Assembly (NCBI GenBank): GCA_022316685.1
Contig: JAKJHU010000085.1
Span: forward strand, 3,100,001-3,164,000
Direction of reading: 5' to 3'
DNA from: Progne subis subis
Taxonomy: Eukaryota; Chordata; Aves; Passeriformes; Hirundinidae
DNA length: 64,000 bases
Positions 1 to 12,340 of this stretch are shown here, piece after piece. The notes beneath the pieces are model-generated. The model was given only the letters and a program-made list of their open reading frames with translations, was not told where the DNA came from and searched no databases. Positions within the stretch are counted from its first letter, which is position 1. The number at the start of each line of letters is the position of its first letter. The translations under genes were made by a program, and so were the position numbers.

Positions 1-304
1 TTTCAGAGGGCCAGATGGGCTCTCAGTCTCAGGTGTTGACAGTTTTCATTTCTTAACTGTTTTACAAATGAGTGTGGATGTTTGGGGACGAATTTCCATT
101 TTTATTCAGTGTATAAGAATGGCCTTTCTGGATATAGCTGTCTCACAAAAGGAGCCACTGCTTGATCATGGCCCCTGCTCATCCAAAAAAAGGCTGAGGA
201 CTGTACAGACTTGGCAGGGGAGCGCTTGGGAAGGGCTGCTGCTTCCCCAGCCTCTCTTGCCTGTGTGCATCGAGTCAGATTCCCTGGCTTTCGTGGCAGC
301 CCTT

Positions 305-345
305 TTATTATTCTTCTTATTACTACTACTACTACTATTGCTATT
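305..345. repeat. Imperfect TTA/CTA trinucleotide microsatellite
   Basis: The stretch is built of TTATTATTC then TTATTACTACTACTACTACTATT, a degenerate trinucleotide run of about 13 units with five clean ACT steps. It is short and interrupted, so probably weakly variable. Confidence 0.75.
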
Positions 346-1189
346 CCCAAGACAGCACCAAAAGCTGATACAATAGGAGGGAGGCGAGCTGGGCTCTGCT
401 TTGCCCTGCTGAACACTGACATAATTACCCACGTCCCAAGTGCACTACGGTGCCTTTGTGACTGGAAGTGATTCATGAGTCCAAAGGACCTCAACTGGAA
501 TTTAAATTGCCAGGGTAGGCCATAGGGTCTACAGACAAAAAAAAAAAAGTCGTCTCAAAATGGGTGTGTTTGATCTAAATGTCTTGAAGAGACATATTGA
601 ACTCCATGCCATGGCACTATATTTAGACTCACTTTTCAAAGGATAAATGCACTTCAAATCTCTTCATTAGTTCCATTCTTCAGCAGTGGTTTATTCTGCC
701 AAGAGCAAATCTGTCATGCTTCGGAGAGGAGTGTGGTGGCCACTCTTCCACAGCAGAGCTTGAGGGTCCCTTCCCCACCTGAGAAACATCCCCATGAAGA
801 CATGGCACGGGAGAAGGATGTTCCTCTGCTCAAGGGCCGGGTGAGGGCACACATGGCATGGAAATCCGTGTCCAGACCAGCGCCAGGGCCGCCCCTCTCC
901 ACCCAGCAGGACCAGGGATCCCGCTCCCCTCTGCTCTCACAGCAGGGTCAAAGCAGGACAAACTGCCTCTGAAGCAGCCCACTCCCTTGCAGCGATTAAA
1001 CAGGGAACCAAACCACCCTTCAAGGATGACTAATTGTTAGACAAGATACATCCCACACGTGGCACGCTCCTCCTCAGCAGCATCAGCCCGAATTCAACGT
1101 GCAAGGGGAAGCAAAGGCACTGCTGTCTTTTGGCTACCTCTGAAAAGCCACGGGGGCGCTGATCCGGGGATGGATCTTCGCTTCGGAGC

Positions 1190-1345
1190 CGAGCCAAGCA
1201 TCGTCTGGAGTCCTGTTCCCGCAGCACAAACGCGACGCGGCGCCCGCTGGGGCGGGGGTGGCCCCTGGGGACCCTGCTGGGTGCCCCTGGTGTCACCACG
1301 CCCCAAGGCCACGCCGAGAAGCTGCCTCCCGGCTGCCAGGTGCCA
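1190..1345. other. Small CpG-rich patch
   Basis: Roughly 14 CpG dinucleotides fall in about 155 bases, centred on a GCGACGCGGCGCCCGC core, against a CpG-poor background. It is too short for a normal promoter CpG island and no exon with splice sites follows it. It could be an intronic regulatory element or a GC-biased patch. Confidence 0.4.
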
Positions 1346-1925
1346 CACGAGAGCCTCTGCTAGAGAAGTTTTTACCAGATTTCAGCCCGGAAAGTTGGCC
1401 AGCTGCAAGGAGGGCATCCAGCTGGAAGAGGTCAGGCATTACCTGGAGGAGCAAACACGAGAGACTCTCCTCCAGCAGCTGCAGTGATGCATTTTGCACA
1501 GAGCTCGGAGTCAGCTCAGATTTGAGCAGCTGCATACTTCAAATGTCTCTGAAGAATACTAAAATGAAAACTCGGTCACACTGCACTGTGGCTGCTATGG
1601 AGCACTATTAAAGGGAAGCTAACATTTGTTTTCAATTACCCAGCGTATATCTGAAAGACTAAAGTCGTCTCCAAAGTGTTAGATAAATGTGTGTTTACCG
1701 TGCACTTGTGCATGGAGAACGAAAGTTATCTGACAGCCATTTCCAAACACCAGTATTTTACCAGTATCATTATATCAACATCTAACGGGTCTCCCTGGGC
1801 CATGTCAAAAGGCAGAATTAGAAAACAGAGTTTGCTGAACACTGCTGCTCAAGACATAGAATAAATACAAATTAAAAAGCTTAGGATCTTACTCCCTTAT
1901 CTCCATTTGTTCAGATCATGCTGCC

Positions 1926-1946
1926 TTTTTTTTTTTTTTTTTTTTT
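1926..1946. repeat. Poly(T) tract, 21 bases
   Basis: An uninterrupted run of T. No retroposon body or target-site duplication was recognised beside it, so it is treated as a simple repeat. Confidence 0.9.
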
Positions 1947-4900
1947 CAAACTCTCCTGAAAAAAGTGACAGAAAGCAGGAACGTTTGTGGCAAATGCAGA
2001 ATGACATCCATAAATTTATGAACTAACTAGACTGACACCCAGTGCAATGCAAAGTGCTTTCCAATCAATAGCCATGAGCATCAATTCCCCGGGATGAGCG
2101 CTCCTGTGGCACTGCCTCCCACCAGCAACAGGCAATGCCATTTTCTGCTTAATTCCCTCACGGCTGCAATCCCTCCCAGCCCATGGCATCGCTGGGGCTG
2201 GGATGGCACTCACAAGGACAGCGTTGAATAATGGAGTTGGTTCTTTTCCCACAGGTGGGAATTTCCACATTGTGCATCCAAGCCTGATTTGGATTCCTCT
2301 CCACGTCTCTCTGGTCTGCCACCTGTATATTTCTTGTGTTGCCCAACTTATTCCCAGTGGGCAGGAGTTTGAGTCGAGGGAAAATGCAGAATTGTGTCTC
2401 TCCAGTGCAAATGAGCCTTGGGTAGCCATTGCTTTGTGGGATTGGTTAGGGATTAGTGGCTATATTGAGAGCTTTAAGGGTTACCTTCCTTTAAAAAAAA
2501 ATCATATAAGAAACTGGATTCTTTTGTTGGAAAACTTTATGGGGAGTAGAGAAAATAATAAATCTGCCAGGCTCTGCTCAGGGAAGTCTTCTTTCCCTGC
2601 ACGCAGATATGGCAAAGTTTAGCTGCTGGAATTCTCAGGAGTGCATAAGGGCTGGATCTTCAAAAGCTTGTCCAGCTCTGGGACTCAAGCTCAGTCCTAC
2701 AGGACGCTGATCTTCTTTGCTTTGCTACCAGAGGATCCTTGAAATGTCTTCATGGATGCTCAAATGCTCAGTTTCTCCAAACTCAACCAGAATTTTTCAG
2801 GCTGACATTTTTTTGCTCCTGTTGTGAGAAACGAGAGGCTGCTTGGAGCTGTGTGGGGAGGCAGAGCGTGCCCAGATTTTGGGTTTTAGGGGTGTCATTT
2901 CCTGCAGGGCCCTGAGGGCACGACTGTGCTCCAGTGGACATTTGGGTGGAGCCCAGCTGTTTCCCGTGGTGGCAATGGATGGGAAATCTTTGGGCTTTTG
3001 ATTTCAAGATGCTTGAAAAGAGTTTGCTGCTGTTGTGGAGTTATGAAATACTGTAGAAATGCTGACAAATTAATGACTTGGAAAACAAGCTTTCATAATG
3101 AAAATGTCAGAGTTCGGAGGCCTGCTTGGTGGCTCGGGAGAGTCTTGTGGTTTTTTTTCCATTGATTATGAAGGTGCTGGAATTTTGAGCTTTCCTCTGC
3201 AGTATTTTACAGCACTTTATATACTTGGCATAAAAAATCAGGTCAGTGCCTTTACTATCTGCTTGTGCAACGTTGTAACTCCTTGGAACTGGAGGGCAGC
3301 ATTTAAAATTTGCACAGAAATTGGAATTTAGCTGTGAGGATTTGAGACACTTATTTTGCTTGGATTATGCTCCTGTTTATCAGCATCGGAAAGTATTTGA
3401 GAGACCTAGAAATTGAATTCTAGGTTTTGCATTAAAAAAAAAAAAAAATCTGTTAGAATGAGTTTTTCTTTGGGGAAGTTGGATATTGAGTATAGATCTG
3501 ACTCTCCTGTGTGTGCAGAAAGAGGATAAAGGATAAACCAAGCTTATTTTTAAAAGGCACATAATAAAAAAAGAAATAAGCATTTAAAAAAATCTATTGG
3601 ACTGCTTTGAATCAACAACATTGAACTGGGAACTTCTGAAACTTTTTAGAACAGATTGTCCTCCTTTTTCTCTCTGTAAAAACTAAAACTTTAAAAAAAA
3701 GAAAGGAAAAAGTCGCCACTAATAAAACCAGAGTCAACTGTTAACTATCATTTTCGATTAAACCATTTAGTGAGGAGCATGTGGGAGTTGGCTTGAAGAA
3801 GGATATTATTTATTACATTGCTTTATAGCAATACCAATTTTTAACCGCAGAATCTGTTCTTTAGGCACTAAATACTGGGGAGAGCAAAGAAAGTGAAGAT
3901 TTTGAATTACATAAAGCTGATGAAAATACATTTGTGGGATGATCTTTCTCTGCTGGTGAGAGAGTAAATGCTAATTTACTTTTCTGCTGTCCAAATGGAG
4001 CTGGAGTAACAGGCACACCTGTGGTGAATGTTAGGACCTTTGTGTTGTGCTGCTGTGCTCCCTCCCAGTGCTGGTAGCCTTTTGTGGATCAACAATTTTC
4101 CATCTACATAAAGACTTTTCAACTCCTCTCTTGAATTTGTGATTCACTTTGGAGATGTGCAGTTGTCTAGCAGAGCCAAGGCTGTTGCCCTTAGTAATGT
4201 ATTTTGAGATCTTTGAGATTGGAAGATGCTATCAAACTCTATGTTGTCTGTTATTTTAATTTTATGTTCTGCTCTGCACAGTCCTGGAGCCCAATATATC
4301 TTCTATTCTGCTAGAGGGAACTGGCTTCTTTTTAAGGTTTTACAGGCTGTGTCTGTTGTGCAGCGGAATTCAAATTAGGAATTATTCCGTTCTATTCAGA
4401 AGAGAAAATCTCGTGTTGGGATGGAAAGCTAGGCAAGGCTCAGTGGCAATAAAACCGTGAGGGAACTGGGTCCACGGCAGTTAGACACCTGCTGTAAGCT
4501 CCTTTGCATACTGATTATGGCTGGGATTCTCATTCTGGCTCTTTCGGATAATTTAGCGTTCCTTCTAAACAAAAAGGTTTCTCCTCCGTCCTCCTTCTCC
4601 GCCGTTCCTGGGGAACAAAGTGCTTCAAACCTGGGCTGGGCTTTGCGCTGAAAACACAAGGGATGGCTGCTGTTCTGTGCCCAGAGCCCTGGTGTGCCAT
4701 GCCAACCTTCAGGATGATGGACACGCGCCTGACCGCTGTGCGTTGATGAATATTGATCCCGCAGAACTGATGAGGGACCCGGGCTTGAGTGGTCCGTGTA
4801 CATGGAATCAGCTGCAGTCTTATCTCAGTTTAATTGATTATTGAAGGTTTGTCTGGCTTGCAAGGCAGAACAAATTCTTATTAGGTTTGGTGTTTAGTGG

Positions 4901-7900
4901 CAGAGCAGTTACCTGAGGGCAGGACTGCAGTGTCACAGCCTCCGGATGTTTACTGGCTCCTCCCTTCCCTCCTGAACGCTGCTCAAGGTGACTGTCAAAT
5001 CCACAGGCTTTCCTAATGAAATGTAGAAACTGTAAATCTGTCATTTTATTTTTTTTCCCCTCTCTGTTCTTTTTATCTCCTAGTAATTGTTCCCCTTAGG
5101 ATTGGCTGCATGATGGGAAAGAATCTTTTCTTGTTGCACAATCCGTTTCAAAAAGTGCATTCATCCCGGGCATCTATCTGTGCAGCAAAGACCTTGGCAC
5201 TGCTGCTGGGGGGCTCTTTTTGAAGCCTTGGTGGTGAGGATGAGCCATGTGCCAGGCCTGCCCCCCACCCCACAGGAAAATTTGTGCCTGGCTGCTCACA
5301 GGTGATTTTTAACCTCTCATGTGAGCTGATGTGCTCACATGGGGTGGAAGCAGCAGCGTGGAAACAAACTATGCTCCAGTAAGATATTTAAGCACTTAAG
5401 CCCTGTAATGATCTTTAGCAAGCCTGTTTTGGTGAAAGCCAGACTTACAATATTTGACCAGAGTTGCACACGAGTCTGTTGATATCAAACCTGGGTGTTC
5501 CAGCCCCAAAGCCGGTTCCTCACTGTTGCACCATTGGATGTGCAGCAGGGTGGGTGGTTTGCTGTTCATCTGCTCCTTAAAGATTGGAGCAGGTCTGTGG
5601 AATTTGTACAAACCTTTCCGGGCCTCTGGCTTGTCTGGATTTAGTCTGGATGGACTGAACATGGGAACAGCTGAGTGAATTTAGCTGGATCAAATTTTCA
5701 AGGAGACGGACAGCAGTAGCGATGTGCTTGAGTAAGGAAATCAGAGCTGTTCTACTATTTTTAATAGGTTTAGAACGCCTGCAAGCTCTGGAATCTTTTG
5801 CTTTTGTTGAGTATATCCTACCTGTTGTAGAGCAATCTAGCCTTGTTTTAATAAACACTGCAGAGCCCTGTGCTGTAGCCTCACAGGAACAGAAAACTGG
5901 GAAAAACCGCTTTTGGCTTTCAGCGATCCTGCAGAGTGACTGAGTTGCTTTGGGTCTTCTTTTGCAAAGTTACAGAAGTGATGGGTAGAAAAGTTCTTTT
6001 CGACTCTTCCTGTGCTCCATTCAGCAAAGCAAAGCTACTAATGTTGCTTTTTAAAGAGTTTTTACACTGGTGTTCAGCACGGACCAAAGGTTTGGACTGC
6101 CAGCCATGGGAAAGAATATTTATTAAATAAGCCACCGCCATCACAAAATCCCTTTGGACTTAAAGAAAAGATGTGCAGAATAGAAATTAAATGCAGCGGA
6201 GGTAAACAGAAATTTAATAAGATTCTATAGGAATTCCTGTACAAACCAAAGGAGTTTAATAGAAAATGAGAGGTTATTTTTAATCATCCCCTGGAACTCT
6301 GCAGCACGTTTTTAATTAAATTATGCAGGATGGATAGGAGAAAACCTTAGGAAAGATGACTAATTTCCTATTAACCTTTATTCAACTTTTTCATAAAATA
6401 AATTAAGTTAATGACTCATTTCTGTTTGTGCCATCTTGGTGAAAGCTCATATTTACAAAGTTTAAACTGTCTCCAATATTTCCGGTCAGTCCTGTGCTTC
6501 CAGCCCTCATTTGGTTTTTCCCTGTCCCAACGTGGTCACGCAGCAGGAAAATGAGTCTGTGTAGAACATGAGACTACAGGATGCTAAGCCATGCTCAACC
6601 TTTGATTTATTGTGGAACCGTGAGGGTTTTTTGCCTTTTTTAAAATTTTGATTTGTGTGATTCTCCTGGGGAAGAGGAGATGCCAGAATTCCAGGTTCAT
6701 GCTGACTGGTTTGAAATGGGTGTCTAAAAGAGCCACCTTGGTTCTGGCCATCAGCAGCTCAAGAGTAGAGCCATATGGACCCTCTGGCTTTTTTTTTTTA
6801 ATTTTTTTTTCTTTTTTTACCTTTTGTGGCCTGGTTGGATTTGATTTGCTGTGCTGCTTTAATAACTAAAATGCAGTAATTAAGGAAAACTTGAGAAAGT
6901 CATCAACCTTTTGGACACTGATAATTTTTTGCTAGGCTGGGCAATGACTGCACTCACATGGGCCATTGGTCTCTTAAATGAAATTTCGCCCTGTGCTTCA
7001 AAAAAATGCTTCGACGTTTCCTTTAGTATGAGAGAAACCAAGTCCACAGATACCCCCTCGAAAACGGCTTTATTAATTAATCCCACGTGGCTCATCAATG
7101 TTGCTGGTGTCTCCATTAGTTTCGTGCAGAAATAAAGACAAATGGCTCTTGTTAATAGCCCCAGGAATGCATAAATCTTGCTTGTTTATGGAAGAAGGCA
7201 GCACAAGGAGACATTATGTTACAGGGCTTTTTCGATTTACGGCCCCGCTGCCTATGCTGGCACGGATTTAGAAATGTGGTGATGGGGGCAGTGTCCTGGT
7301 TTTATTTGTGTTACCCAGAGATATTCCCCGCTGCTGCTGCAGCTTGGGGGTGGGAAATGCCTCTGCCATGGGATGGGGGCTGGAGGAGGCAGCTGGGCCA
7401 GGGGAATCTCTCTGCTGGTTGTCCTGGAGGGGGTTTGGAGCCTCCGTCCTCGGCAGGAGTGGGAAGGGACTGAGCAGGTGTTTCCATATCAGGAAAAGAG
7501 CTTCAGTTACACCCCTGAACTTTGAAGGAAGAGGAACCAGAAACTTCTGTGCTGTGCCAGGACAAAAGCATCTGACCCCTGAACTGTTCCTCAAGGAATG
7601 TCGCTGTTTTCTATTGGGCAGCAAGGAAAAACCCCTCCTAGGTCACTGAATACCTAAGAGAGAACACATCATCTCTCGTGGCTTTTTCAGGGTGTCTTAG
7701 CAGGTGCAAGGGACTTCCCTGCGTTGTGCAGGGCTTTTATTCTTTTGTTCTGTATAGTTTGTTATTTTCTCTTTAATTTAAACCTTTTTGCTTTTTCCAA
7801 ACACCTCCAATCAAGCTATCTCATTAATTATTCTTAAGCCGTTTCTGGGAGTTGCTGGACACCCTCAGAGCTTGACACACCTTTGTGGGGCTGATAACTC

Positions 7901-8147
7901 GCTGGCCCCACACGGAATTGTATCAGGACTCCTGTGCTGGGTCGGCGCTTCCCCTTCGCTGTGGGTCTCAGCTTGAAACCCTGCAAAAGATCAGAGTGTT
8001 CCCGTAGAAAAGCAGTTTTGGTAGAAAGGCATCTCCTCCTCTGGGCTTCCCACTTCTCCTCTTCCTCATGGCCTCTGCTTTCCTGCATCCTGCCCCTACC
8101 GGATGCAGCTCATTTGATGTCACACAGGTTGTATCTCCTGGTAGAAA

Positions 8148-8365
8148 TGTAGGCTGGGAGGATCTTCCGGAGGTTTCCATCCTCCTGCTTGGAGCAGGAC
8201 AGTTGCCCATATGAGCAGAACAGTGGTTTTGCTGAACCAAGTGGTACAGCCTCCTCCCCTGGTACTGGGATTCATCCCATCCCTGGGTCTGTTCCTGTGC
8301 TCTGAGGGAAAACCTTCCCGATCCCTAGGTTAAATCTTCCAAACTGTAACTTGGGCTGTTGCTGC
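8148..8365 (-). mobile_element. Degenerate CR1 LINE 3'-end fragment
   Basis: The + strand reads GGCTGGGAGGATCTTCCGG, then AGGTTTCCATCC, CTCCTGCTTGGAGCAGG. This follows the order of the common avian CR1 3' end read in antisense (ggttggaaggga-cct / ctggaggtcatc / aacctcctgctcaaagcagg). Further on, CCTAGGTTAAATCTTCCAAACTG (8327-8349) resembles the CR1 segment around 'cctaatctaaatcttcc'. The match is weak and gapped, so this is an old insertion and its ends are approximate. Confidence 0.5.
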
Positions 8366-11300
8366 AGTTTTCCTGACAGATCCCCTTTTGGGATCCCTCC
8401 ATCTGTTACTTATTGCACTCAATTTGAGCCGACTCTGCTCCCTCGGGTCCTTGCTGCCCTGTTACCACCTTCCCTCCTGCCTGCTGGGGCTCCCCCAGTC
8501 CAACAGGGTCAGCAGTACATCATTTCCTGGGAATATCTTGGGTTTTCAGCTGTCACAGCTCACACCTCTCTCTGCCCTCCCATTGCAGCCCTGCTGATCT
8601 TGTACTGCTTGTCCTGTGAGAGCAGTGGTGCCCTCGCTGGGGAGGAGCTGCCTGAGGCTGCTCACAGTGGCCGTGTTCATCATCTTACCAGAAGGCTGGA
8701 CTTTTCTGAAAGGGTGCAGATGGGTACTTTAGAAAACGCGCTTGGTTGTCTGTCTAAGAAAATCTTGGTTTAATTTTTCTCCCTGACTGAGCAGTGCTTT
8801 ATGGAGTCAGACCTCCTGGAAATCCATCATGCACCAGGAAGGGACCGTGGCAGCTCAAATCATTGCTCGTTCCCCAAACAGTGCAGGAAGGAATTTCCTT
8901 CTGATTGTGAAGTAGAGGAACAAGCACTGTGTGTGGCTTGTTTTAACAGCTGATGTAATTAATTCTGCTCTTTTAGTTGGGGTTTGCTATTTTTATCAGC
9001 CCTGGACTTGCGTACTGCTGTAGTAAAAGCTCTGGGGCAGACCTCCTGTTCCTCTCAGTCCCGAGTGTGAGGTACAGCTCTAATTATATTTACAGTTAAT
9101 TCACAGTTCAGTGAGCGGAGCTTGGGGCCAGTTTCACAAGTGCTTCACTCTGTTATCAAACTGCTAATAAATATGGGGAGCCGTTGTGAGAGAGCACAGG
9201 CAGCAAAACCCTAACAGGAGTGAGAATTTGTGTGTTATAAACCCCATGCTCAGCAGCTGATGAAGAGCAGAGCCCCACAGGAGCACGCAGGATATCGCAG
9301 AGCATCAATCACAGGCATGGTATTTTACTGAAACACGATTTAATTGGTGAGTAGGCTTTGCTGCTCCCTTTTGAATGTTTAATGGTTGTGGAGGTATTTG
9401 GACGGAGGAGAGCAGGAGATCCTCTTGTGTTTTATGTCATTAGACTGTGATCAAGAGAGATGTGTTAAGTCCTGCACAGTGGCTGGGCTTTGAATTTCAG
9501 CAGGGCGTTTCCTCTCTTTGTTCGCAATTCTCCAGTCGTAAAGCAGAGATAACGTTTGCAAAGCTGGGCTGCGAAGTCAGAACTGCCTGGCTGCCTCCAA
9601 GCCAGACCCAGGTGACTCCTGCAGCTGACGGCTCCGGCTGCCTTCTCTGCTGCTGCCTGGCCCAGGGCACTCCAGCCACCACCAGCCTGCTGGCCTCCCG
9701 CGCTGGACAAGCTCCATACAGTGCTGGCAGCAGCTGGGGTGGGCAGCAGGGCCAGGGGATGCCACCAGTCCTCCCCCAGAGCTGTTTGGTTAAAGCACGC
9801 TTAGCCAGCTCCGCAGCGGGAGCTTCCCTGCCCAGGCGAGCCCTGTGCTCTCTTTGCCTCTGGATCCGTGCCAGTTCCATCCCCTGAGTTGGCTCTGCTG
9901 TCCTGTGGGTTTCCCTGTGGCTCTGGGTGGGAAAATCTCATAATTCCTCTCTTCTTTCTTGTAATTGTGTCAGGGCATGGCAGCTCCCCACTTAGACCCT
10001 GACTGTGTGCTAGTTCTCAAAGCAAACAGTAGGAACAAGGAATAATGGGAGAAGAGGTGGTTTGGATGTGGAAAACTTCTGTGCACATCTGTCTTCCCTA
10101 CTGACCTGGTTTTTACTCCAGCCCCCCCGTCTCTGAGCACTGAGGTTTCTTCCTTCTTGAGTCTCCCCAAAGTTCTTTGTCCATTTTTCCATTAGGTTTT
10201 CTCTTTTCCAGGCTCAGCTGTTGGAGCTGATGGGATTTCAGACCAAGCAATGCCAGTCTTGCCCCTCAGTGGGAGCTTCCTCAGCCTTTATTCTGAGTTC
10301 CTGCTGCTGAAGCTGGGGTTAACTGTGAAATTTCACAGCAAACACCAAGGCTGAGTCAGGTCACCAAACCAGTTCATTTTGGTGTGGAACTATTTCCAGG
10401 CTAATTGAGAGTCCTGTGCACCAGTAAGGAAGAATAAGGTTGTGGTACAGCCTGGCCTTTGGAAAAATCATGAATTATTGATTTGTCTGACTGGGATAGT
10501 TGATATATAACATGGCACTGCTTTGCCTTGCTTTCCTCCCTAGGATAGGCTGGGTATTGATTGGAAGATCATCTGTGTTTTCAAATGTCTTAGCCAGGCT
10601 GTAGGTGTTGAGGAGTTTTTCAGCGAGTACAACAAAATGTCAAAGTTATTTTGTGCATTAAGCCCTCTCCCTCAACTAAAAATTCCCTCCTGCCTTGACA
10701 CTGGGGTATGGATATCAATGTTTATATTTAACTTTATTTTTAGACTACTGGGCCAGATCAAAGGGAGAAATTGGACATAGGCAGTAGGCAAAAGCTGTCC
10801 ATTAAGAGATATGGAAGTCGTGCAGCTTTTCTGCAGCAGAGCTGTGCAGGAGGCTAAAGCCCTGTGGTAACTTATTTTCCCCCAGATCCACTCCTGGCTG
10901 CTTAGAGTGACCACATAATTTATATCAAACTGTGCAAAAAGTGGGGAAGAGCCCCCTATGTCCCTGCTTTTTGCCTTCTCAGTTGAGTTTCATTTTTCTG
11001 CCCCTCCCAGGGCTGTTTGCCATTTCCTGGGAAGCTGAAGGTGATGTGTCCGTGTGCAGCAGGTCTGTGTGTCCCTGTGGTTATCCACTGTGCAGAACTG
11101 AACACCAGGCTGTTTTCCTGCATTTTGGGGATATTTTTGTCCCTCACTAATATACCAGCTGGCTTTGCTTGATAAAATACCAAGATCTGGTGGCAGGGAG
11201 GCACAAAACTCTGAATTTTCCTTACACAAAATCAGTGCTCTGTGTTTATATTTCCATGCTGGTTGCCACCCATAGGTTCCCTACTAGGTTTTATCCAATT

Positions 11301-11598
11301 ATTATCTCTTGCACTTACTTTGGGTTTGGATTGGAAGCAGGGTTTCAATGCCCTTGCCCTGTAGGTGCTGACAGAAGAAGGGTGGCTGCCCCAGGTGCTC
11401 TGCTGTCCCGTTTCTGGAAGCCCATTTCTGGCTGCTGCAGGTGTCCACCTGTGAGTCAGGGCAGAGGAGCAGAGGGCAGAGCTGAAACTGGAGCAGCTGC
11501 TGTTGGAGTTCTCTGGCTGCAGACAGCTGGTGGGGCTGGTCCACATGTGTTACTTCCCCATGGACCAGCTCTCTGCAGCTGGCATAAGAAGGAGTGAC
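8366..11598. other. Intronic sequence without recognisable genes
   Basis: Moderately GC-rich single-copy sequence. A pyrimidine- and CA-rich 9600-9900 segment holds several overlapping open frames of up to about 146 codons. They have no splice logic and no similarity I recognise. Nothing else stands out. Confidence 0.55.
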
Positions 11599-11680
11599 CT
11601 TTTTTCCCCTCTTTCCTTTCTTTTTCCCCCTTTTTTTTCCTCCCCCCTTTTCTTTCCTTTTTCTTTCTTTTTCTCCCCTA
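11599..11680. repeat. Pyrimidine-rich (C/T) low-complexity tract
   Basis: About 80 bases consist almost only of T and C (CCTTTTTTCCCCTCTTTCC pattern), purine-free apart from the edges. It may be an old degenerate polypyrimidine microsatellite. Confidence 0.8.
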
Positions 11681-12340
11681 GCCTGCTCTAGAAGCAGATC
11701 ATTGTAAGTCTCCAAAAGGATGGGGCTGGTGTCAAGCGTATCACTAATCATAATTAGCTGTTAGAGCAGGAATTATATTGGGAAGGCAAGCCCTGAGCCA
11801 TTGAGTCCTCACTATTATTTAAACTCTTTAGGTGCTTATGTTGCTCTTGAGAGTCAGACTCGAGCTCTTAAATCACTTTGAATCCTTTTGGACAAAACAG
11901 TTATTGGAGCTGGGGGCTGTTTTACAAGACCTTGTGTACGTGAGGTTTCCCTGTGATGCACAGAGGTTTTTGTAGAGTTGTGGCTGATACGTTTTAGTGG
12001 AAGAGACATGGCAGTGATTAATAACTTGGTCAGCCCATGCTGGCCCTTCCACTTCTGAGGCAGCAGAGGATGGAAAACGCAGTGCAGAGAAGCACATCTC
12101 CTCCGGGGATGCTGGGCTGGGGGTGCGTGGTGAGGCTGGACAGAGCCCAGGTAAACGGGGTGAGAGATAATGCTGCTTAACGGAGGGGTTTGTGCAACTG
12201 CAAATGAAAACGGTGCCGCTGCGTGAAAGGCTTTGTGGAACCCGAGACCGTGAGTTCCACCCTGACTTCAAAGGTTTAAACACACAGCTGAGTTCTTTAA
12301 GGAGCTAATGGCAAAGCACCAGGACTGTCCTCATATTGTC

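Larger units (their letters stand above)
346..8147. other. Intronic sequence without recognisable genes
   Basis: Mixed-composition single-copy sequence. The only landmarks I see are a CpG-rich patch (about 1190-1340), a T21 tract (1926-1946), short A/T homopolymers (3433-3446, 6790-6819) and AT-rich stretches around 6120-6420 and 7060-7140. Open frames are short, lack similarity I recognise, and look random. Confidence 0.6.

Noticed and set aside
1190..1345. CpG patch as a promoter of an unannotated gene
   Set aside because: It is too short, with no core promoter motif and no exon with a donor site that could be supported.
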